In this document: positions 1-9,000 of the stretch, in pieces | Layout: every line of letters begins with the position of its first letter | Numbering within the stretch: the stretch's first letter is position 1 | Assembly (NCBI GenBank): GCA_020629995.1 | Contig: JAHDCH010000050.1 | Span: forward strand, 1 to 13,587 | DNA length: 13,587 nt | Source: Pseudaestuariivita sp. | GTDB taxonomy: Bacteria; Pseudomonadota; Alphaproteobacteria; Rhodobacterales; Rhodobacteraceae | Reading direction: 5' to 3' | Made by a program: the position numbers and the translations under genes | The notes under the pieces: generated by a model | Told to the model about the DNA's origin: nothing | What the model saw: the letters and a program-made list of their open reading frames with translations, nothing else | Databases searched by the model: none

Positions 1-3000
1 TAGTAGAGCTGGACGTCTTCATCGAGCTCTTTGCCGGTGAAGAGCCACGGCGTGCGCTGGCGGTTGGAGTGTTCTTCGACCCAGGTTTCGCCGAACGGGA
101 AGTACTCGACGTGCTGGAACACTTCGCCGTCGATGTCGGTTACGTAGGACGACGAGCCGAGGTGATCGGGGTGGTAGAAGTAGAAGATGCGCTCTTCCTG
201 CGGGCCGGTGTTGCCACCGCCGCCATTGCCTCCACCAGCGCCGCCGCCGTTTCCGCCTCCGGTGCCACCACCGCCATTGCCGCCGCCGTTACCTCCGGCG
301 TTGCCATTGCCATTGCCGTTGCCCCCGGCATTGGAATTGCCGGGCCCGGCGTTGGGGTTGGTCGGGCCGTTGCCGTTGCCATTCCCGCCAGCCGCAGCGG
401 TGCCGGGATCGGTCGTGTCACCGCCCGAGGCATTGCCCTCGGTGTTGACGCCTTCGGTGCTGATGCCCGTTGCGTCAGGCGCATCGACCGGTTGCGAGGC
501 CAGTTTCGACACAAGGCGCTGCGAGCCGCCAAAGATGTGCTTGGAGGCCACCTGTCCGCCGCGGATCACGTAGAACTGGTTGACGTAGACCGTCTCGCCC
601 TGCGCGCCGACCTTGAAGATCCGCTCGCCCGCGTCGTTGTACTTGTAGGTGGTCGTGGCACCGTTGTCGCTGATCGACTGGATGCGGTTTTCCTCATCCC
701 AGACGATCGTGCGGCGGGTGCCGTTGACGTTGCTCTCCCAGCCGGTCTGGTTGCCGTTCGCGTCATAGCTGTACGTCCGGTCACCGATGTCGGTGGGGGC
801 GTGCGGTTGCGCGCCGTTATAGCCGTAGGTCCAGTCATACGACGTCTTGCCCTGCACCCGGTCGACGACCAGGTGTTCCTGGGTCTTGGCCGTGATGTTG
901 TGGATCGTGTCGTAGGACATCGCCAGCGTAAAGCTTTCGGGGTTGTTGGGCGCGTTCCACGATCCCGTGGCCCCGATCAGGCGATACAGATCGTCGTACT
1001 GATAGGTGAACGACGTCGCGCCGCCCAGAAGGCTCGGATCGGCATTTTCGGCCAGGTTGGCCTGGCTGAGGATGTTGCCCACCAGGTCATAGCCATAGGT
1101 CATGTCCTGGAACGTGCGGCCGGTCTGGTCGCTGAGCGTTTGCATCGTGTCCAGACGGCGCGTCTCGGCCGTGTAGCTGTAGGTCGACGTGGTGTCGTTG
1201 CCGAGACGGATGAACACCCGCTGGCCGAATTTGTCGTAGCCCATTTCCTTGAGGTAGGCGTAGTCAAAGCCCGCCTTGGCACCGTCGATCTGGATCAGCT
1301 TGCCGCCGGAATCGTAGCTGTTCACCAGCACTTCGCCATCCGGGTACACCATCGACTGCATGCGGTTCCACGTGTCGTAGGTGTATTCGGTCGCATAGAC
1401 CTCGGGGCTGTTGGCGGAATTGCCTTGCGTGTCGGAGGCGACGGTAAAGATCGTTTTGATCGTCTCGCCCAGCGGGCCATAGAACCGCTCTTCAAGACCC
1501 GCTTCGGACTGCACGGTGACGATCCGGTTGGCCCGGTTGTCGGACGCGCCGGGTGCACCATAGGTGTACGTGATGTTGTTGTCCGTGAACTCGGGGTAGG
1601 TCACGGCCATCAGGCGGTTGAAATCGTAGGCATACGAGATCTCGGTGCCGGCGGCGCGCAGGTTCGCGGTCTCTTTGGCGACAAGGTTGCTGGCCGGGTC
1701 ATAGGTGAACTCGGTCAGGCCCATGTCGGGGCTGTTCAGCGCGATCTGGCGGCCCAGGTTGTCGTAATCCGACGTGGTCTGGTTGCCCTGATCGTCCGTG
1801 ACCAGCGTGATTTGCTTGAGCGGGTCGTATTCGTACGAGGTCCAGATGGTCGGTTGACCACCCGCCGGGTTGATCTCTTTGACCGAGGTCATCAGCCCGC
1901 GCACATCGGCGAAGGTTTCGCGCTGCTTGCCTTCGGCGTCGGTGAACATCGTGCGGAATTGCGTCAGCCCGCTGCGGTCGGGACCAAAGTCATAGACCAT
2001 CTGCGTGGACGACCCATCCGGGATGGTGATCGTCAACGGACGATCAAGGATGTCATAGGTCGTGACCGTCGGCGCAACGCTGTCATAGGCCGGGTTGAAC
2101 ACGCCTTGTGATCCAAGAGCCTCTTCCACCGGATAGAATTGTTCGATCTGGCGGCCGACAAAGTCGAAATTCACGCGGCCCGAGGCCACCATCCGGTCGG
2201 TGTAGGTGCCGGCGGTGTGGATGGTCGCGTCCTTCTTGGTCTGCAGCACGCGGCTCAGGCCATCTGCGAACAGCACCGTTTCGATCGGGTCGCTCAGATC
2301 GCGGTAGGTGTCGATGTGCTGTGTCAGCGCCCAGCTGATGTCCGACGCCGGATAGGCCACGGGCGCGTTCGGCACGTCCACCTTGGGCGTATAGGCAAAG
2401 GTGATCGTCGCGTCGCTGTCCTGGTAGGGGCCTGTGATCGTCACCGCGCGGCCGAATTCGTCCAGCGTTGTGGTGATCGACTGCGCGTTGATGTCGGTGG
2501 TGCCGATGACTTCGCCAAAGCGGAAGTCGTATTCGGCGCTCGAGCTGTAGCCAAAGCTGTCGATGGTCGCGGTGACATAGGTCTGCACAACCGGGTCGAA
2601 CGTGTAGTCAAGCGCGTAGCGCTGACCGTTCAGGTTTTCCGCGCCCTGCACCTGGGTCAGGTTGCCGCGCACGTCATAGGCCATCGACGATTGCGAAATC
2701 GTCCCGTCGGTGTCGTACGAGCTGACCTCGAGCAGGTTGCCCGTGCCGGTTTCAAAAGTCGCGGTGCGGCGGCGCATTTCCGACCCGTCGCCGTTCACGA
2801 CAACCCGGTTGGCCTTGCCCACGATATAGTTCGGCAGGTCGCTGTGATAGGCGATCAGGCTTTCGACATCATCCGCTGCGGTGTCCAGATTGGCCGCATC
2901 AAAGAAGCGGGTCACGTTGCCGAGGAAATCATAGGCAAAGGTCGTGTAGGTCGCCTTGCCCGGGGTGCCCTGCCCTTCAAAGAACTCTTTGTCGGTGCGC

Positions 3001-6000
3001 ACCAGCTGCGGGAAGATCGTGGCCGTCAGCGAGGCAAGATCGCCCGCGCCGTTGGTGTCCACATCGCGGAAGGCATAGGTGTTTGTCGTCTGCAGGTAGG
3101 GGTTGCCCTGATCGTCCTGCGTCAGCGTCGAAACCATCAGCCCTTTGGAATAATAGCTGTCGGTCCGGTACTGGTTGATCACCGTCCGGTAGACGCTTTC
3201 GTTGCCCGCCGACACATAGTTCAGGTGGTTCTCGGTGACGGTGGCAAAGCCGTAGAACTCGCGCTCTTGCCGGTCATAATTGCCGTCCGCATAGGCAAAG
3301 GTCGACACAAGCCGGTCGCTGCCGTCGCCGTCAAAGCCGTCGTAGACCTCGACGCGGTTCATCACCCAGCGGTTCGACGGCTGGTCATAGGTGTTGCCGG
3401 ACACGGTATAGTCCATGGCAATCGTCGCACCCAGCGGGCGGTGCACGGTGCGCAGCATGTTGGTGCGCCCGTCGGTGCCATAGCTGACGCGCAAATCGCC
3501 ATCGTCGTTCGACCGCAGCAGATCAGGGTCGCCGTCGCCGTTCAGGTCCGAAATCCGCACCAAAGCCCAGCTGGTGCTTTCGCCGCCGTTCAGGCCGGCG
3601 CCGATGTCCAGATACAGGATCGGCAGGAACGGAATGATCGGGATATAGGCGGTCGCACTGCCGCCCAGACCACGGGCCAGGCCACGCGTTTCGACAAACT
3701 CGCTGCCCTGTCCGCCGGTCGACCAGCTGATGACCTCTTCGAACCCGCTGCCCGAGTTCAGGCGCACCTCGATCGCGTCACCGCTGCCGCGATAGACCGC
3801 GTCCAGCATGCCGTCACCATTGACGTCCGTCAGGCTTTTCAGCACCCGGCTATAGCTGTTGGACAGGTTGCCGCCAAAGCTGAGGCTGTTGCCGCCGGTG
3901 TTAAAGCCGATGCCCAGCGAGTCGTTCTCGTTCTCGCCGTGGTTCAGGACCGTGTCGCCATAGCTTTCTGCCGTGGCGAGGAAGGCGTAGCCGATGTTCA
4001 GCTTGACCGTCAGCGCGGCGCCATCCTGTTTGACCAGATCGGGCAGGCCGTCGCCGTTGATGTCCTGCAGATCGTAATCCGAGAACGCGTCACCTTCGGT
4101 CAGCGAAGCGCTGAACCCGATGCTGCCGCGGGTAAAGGCGCTGACAATCGGGCTGTGGCTGCCGCCGCCACCGGTGGCCGATTGGTGGCCGTTCGCGTCG
4201 GCCATCGACATGGGCTTGGATCCGCCAAAGCCGATGGTTTCGGTCTCGGACCGGCTGGCGCGGGTGTGGGATTCCATGTTCGGCACGTTCAGCACGCCGT
4301 CTTCCAGCGCGCCCAGCATGTGGGTGTACTGAACCTTGGCGCCCTGCGACAGAACGTCGGGGAAGCTGTCGCCGTTCACATCCATGTAGTCGAGGATCGA
4401 CCGCGAGGTCGATTTGGTCCGGCTCAGCGAGAAGCCAAGCACGCCCAGCGTGATGTTACGCTCGCTGGTCGACGAAATTTGCGGCACACCGCGCGCACCG
4501 GCAAATTCAGACGGATCGGGCACCGACGGGAAGTTGTTGCCCAGGCGGGACGCCCCACGCGCGGCGTCGCTGACATAGATCTCGTCTTCCTGACCTTCCC
4601 AGCGGGCCACATCGTAATGCGGCATCAGCGGAAAGACTTTCTGATCGACGGAATCGTAGATGGAATCGTCGGGGTTGCCGCTTTCTGCGGCGGTCTGGAT
4701 GTCGTCACCCAGCGCTTCCAGCTCGGCCTGATCGGGCATCTCGAGGTCAGCGTCGCTGATCTGCACGGGCTGATCCGCTTCGGTGCCATTGTAGCCCAGA
4801 TGGGTCCAGCCGCGATGCGCCTCGCCGGTCATCGGGATGTAATCCAGGCTGTGCAGCTCGGCGATCCACAGCTCGTCATGCAGGAATTCGACCGGGTCGG
4901 TGGGATAGTTCGGGTTGGGCAGCTTGATGTCCAGCCGCCCCTCGTCGACGAACTCGGCCATGGTGATCGACGGGTCGGAATATTCGATCCAGATCTCGGT
5001 GCCCGTGGTCAGGTTCAGCTGGAACGGTGTCGCAACCAATGCGCCCGAGACAACCTGCACCTCTTGCTTGTACAGGCGCGCACCGCCGGATTTCAGCGTC
5101 AGGAACAGCGACCCGTCAGGCACACCTGCCCCAAGGTCCACCTCGGGCGTCAGCGTGTACAGGCCGTCCAGCGGCACGGTCCATGCCGTCGCCGGCTGGT
5201 CAAAGTTGCTGCCCGACAGCAGGTTGATCGTCGCATAAAGGTCGACAACCGTGTTCGGATCGCCATTGTCGTCGGTCACCGGGCTGCCATCGGCAAAGCT
5301 GGTGTACCACAGGCGCGGGCTGTCGCTGGCCGACCAGTTCAGCGCGGCGGCGTCGATGCGGCTGTCGTTCGACAGGCGGATCGCGATCGTGTCGGCCTCT
5401 TGCAGGGTGTCGCCGGTGTTCGGGTCCACCTCGGCGGCCACAACGGCGCGCGTGTCCGAGAACGTGTAAGACCCGGTCGCGGCGGCGGCAAAGGTAAAGG
5501 TGTCGACAACCGCACCGTTGACGACCAGCTCGGCGGTCACGTCATCGGTGGTGGCGGCGGTCTTGTTGATCGTGCCGCTGATCTGGACGGTGCCGTCCTT
5601 GGGCGCGGCAACAGCGCCGTTGCCAAAGCCGAACAGCGTGAAATCATCCGCAAAATCATAGTCATAGAACGGCAGGCCGTTGGCATCGGTCAGCGTCAGG
5701 TCCTCGCCGACGTATTCGATGGCGGGGGCCCAGCTGACCTCGTCATAGGCACCGTCATAGTTCGACTGCACGCGGAAGAAGACGCGGTCGCCCTTCGACA
5801 CGGCCAGCGGGCCGACATTGGCCGGGCGGCTTGTGTAATCGTCTGCCGCGATGTCGTCGGCAAAGACTTCGGCCCCTTCCAGCTGGATCGCCACGCGCAC
5901 GCCATCGGCGGTCTCATAGCTGGCCCGCTCGGGATCGGTCGACTGGATCAGGGCTACGTCAGAGGTGATCTGGATCGTGCCGTCATAGGGTGCCTCCCAG

Positions 6001-9000
6001 ATGGTGACATTGTCCACCAGCGGCGCGGCGGCTTCCATCGCGGCCAGCACGTCGGACATGTCCACGTCCAGCGCGTCGGCAGATGCTGCGCTGGCCGGGA
6101 TCGGATAAGGCGTGTCGTTCACATTGGCGGTAAAGACCGGGTCCCCTGCCCCGTTGATGCTGTTGAACAGCACGGTTCCGCCGTTCACCAGATCGACCAG
6201 ACCATCGCCGTTGACGTCCGAGAAATAGACGCGGCTTTCGGTGGTCCCGTCCGACCGGGTCAGGCCCGCATTGAAGCGGACGATGAACACCTCGACCGTC
6301 TTGTTCGAGCTGTTCGACACCTCTTCGCCGATGCGCGGCAGGTTGGCCACCACGGTCGGCGTAGCGGCAAAGGCGATGCTGCCAGTGCCCTCGGGCCCGG
6401 ACAGATTCCGCCTGTAGTAGACCTGGCTGCCGTCGTTGTAGACCTTGTCGGCCAGACCGTCGCCGTTGATGTCGATCATGGCGATCAGGTGCTCGGTCTC
6501 GCTCTTGTTCGAGCCGAATTTGCCATCGACGGTGATGATCGCGTTTTCGACGCTGGGCACCAGCAGCGACAGACCGATCAGGAAGAACCCGCCGCGGCTG
6601 TCGGTTTCCGACCCTTGCAGCGCCGACACCTGGCTGACATCGCCACCCGGCGTGTTCCAGACCACGTTGGGCGAAAAGCCCTTGTAGCTGCCGTCCGCTT
6701 CGCGCGTGTCGTCGTGATAGTCAAAGCTGTGCGTGTTGAACGCCGTGCCGTCCGCGCCGTATTGCGTGATGGTCTGCAGCAGCGTCTTGTAATACGCGCC
6801 TTCGGTATAGGTGAATTCATAGGCGCGGATCGGCGTGCCGTTCAGGCGCACTTCGATGTGGCGCAGCAGGTCCGCGGTGACCTGTTTGAAACCGCCGCGT
6901 CCGTCGATGATCGTATCGCGGCGCTCGGCAAAGCCGGGCAGCTCGCGGTCGCGCGTGAACAGAACCTCGTACGGCCCTTCGGCCCCGGCATGGCCGGTGT
7001 AGGTGATGCGCTCGGGGTAGATGTTCTTGCCCAGGTTCTGACCCAGCTTGAGCCCGGTCGAGGCCACCTTGGTGTAGTGGTATTTGACAAAGTTGTCGTT
7101 GGTGTCGCGCACCTCGGTCAGCTTCCAGCGGAACACGTTGCCCGCATCGGTCAGCAGCGTGGCCGAGACGTCAATCGCACCGGTGTCCAGATCACCGCCA
7201 TAGGCATAGCGCGTGCCCATCTTGTCGATGACTTCGAACCAGTAGTTCGCCGGGCTGGTGCCGTGGCGGATGATCTTTTGGAACCCGCCTTCAATGCGGG
7301 TGTGGAATTCGCGGTCCGCTTCGCGCGGGATCAGCGCGGCGCGGTGCGCAACCGGCGTCAGCATCTGGCCGTTGAACGAATAGGTTTCCGTCTCGAACGC
7401 CGTGTCATAGCGCGGCACACCCCAGCGGGTGTCGATGGTGATTTCGGGCACGTTCAGGTTCCAGCCCATGCCCATCCAGCCGTTCTGCGCGGCCGAGCTG
7501 TAGGCAACCGCCATGCTGGGTGCCATGCCGAGGCGGCCCTTGGGCAGCTCGATCGGATAGCTGAGGCCGGCGTCACCCATGTTGTTGACGCTGGGCGCGT
7601 CGATCAGGTTGATCTTGGCCGTCGGATCGGCGGCCTTGATGCCCTGAATCTGGGTCGGGTTGAAATTCGCCGTCTGCGGCGCTTCGGGCGCCACGACCAC
7701 ACCCGCGATAAAGTCGGTAAAGTGATCGGTGTTGGCGCGCAGCCACTTGCCGCCCTTGTTGACCTCGGTCCCTTCCAGAGCGACCCAGCGGCCGCTGTCT
7801 TCGTCAAAGAAATAGATCTTGATGTCGTCTTCGGAATAGCCCGTGGGGATCAGGCTGGTGTCATAATCCAGCTTGATCTTGATGTTCTTGCGGAACTTCA
7901 TGCTGGGCAGCATCCGGAAGCCGCGCACGTTGCGCGACGCCTGCCCGCGCGTGACGTTTGTCAGGCCCAGGTCCATCCGCGCCAGCTCGGCGCTCAGCAG
8001 CGGCGTGATGCTGATCTGCGTGTCCTGATCCACCGAGGCCGCGTCAATCTCGAGCACCGCGCCATCATTGGACAGCAGCGCCGCCGCATCAGCGGTGACA
8101 AGGTCCACGGTGGGTTCGGGCAGGTAATCGTCAGCGTCGCTGTCGCCGTTCACACCGGCAAAGGGCACCTGCAGGATCTCTTCGCTGCCGTCCGCGCGCA
8201 CCAGCTTGATCTCGACGCTCCAGGGATCGGCGTCGTTGGTGTCGCCAAAACCGGCCTGGTCGCGAGACACCACCGCTTCGAACGCGCCACCGGACAGCGG
8301 CACCGGCAAATCGGCCACAAACACCTGTGCCGCGCCATCCGCCGTGCTGGGCTGGGTCACAAAGCCGCGCACGATACCGACGCGCCCATAGTTTTCGCCC
8401 GCGACCGGCCAGGTCAGCGTCAGGTCGGTTGCGCCCCATGTGGCGCCAATTTCGGACCCCTGCGCGCGCAATTCGGCAATGCTGAACGGAATCGCCACAT
8501 CGGCAAAGCGCAGGCGCAACCTGTCCGCATCCGGCGCTGTGACCGCGATGGACAGAACATCGCCCGACGCAGCGCCCGACAGGTCCTGCACGCCGCCCGA
8601 CACGACCGTCCACTGGTCGTCCTGCTGCGCCTCGACCACGACCGACCCGCTGCCGGTGCTGGCGAGTTCAAACTCCACGGCCTCAAGCTGTGCCGCCTTG
8701 TCCAGCGCAAACTCCAGCGTCGACGCGCCCGAGCCGATTGACGCAACGGTTGCATCGTCGCTGTCCAGAACATCGGCCAGGCCGTCCGTCGCGGCGATCT
8801 TGGCACCCGTGGCCAGCTCGAGCACAAGGCGCGCGTTGCGCACTTCCAGCGTGCCTTCGTTGCTGCCGATATACAGCGACAGCGCATTCGCGCCGGCCTG
8901 CAATTGCGTGGGATCGATGCGTTCGACCTGCGTCACCCAGTCTTCGCCCGGCGCAAACGGATACCCGCCCTGCCCCGCGAAACCGTTGACCGACCGGCCA

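Noticed and set aside
207..389. Repetitive GCC-rich DNA as a CRISPR array or non-coding satellite
   Set aside because: There are no regular repeats with spacers. It is in frame with the giant gene and codes for the Gly/Asn linker.
2139..8741. A 2200-codon open frame on the plus strand, and a similar one at 69-2111
   Set aside because: They use the same triplets as the giant minus-strand gene, read antisense. The GC-rich codon bias leaves the opposite strand free of stops. The plus-strand translation is Val/Ala/Arg/Gly-rich without domain order, whereas the minus strand reads SpvB and RHS signatures.
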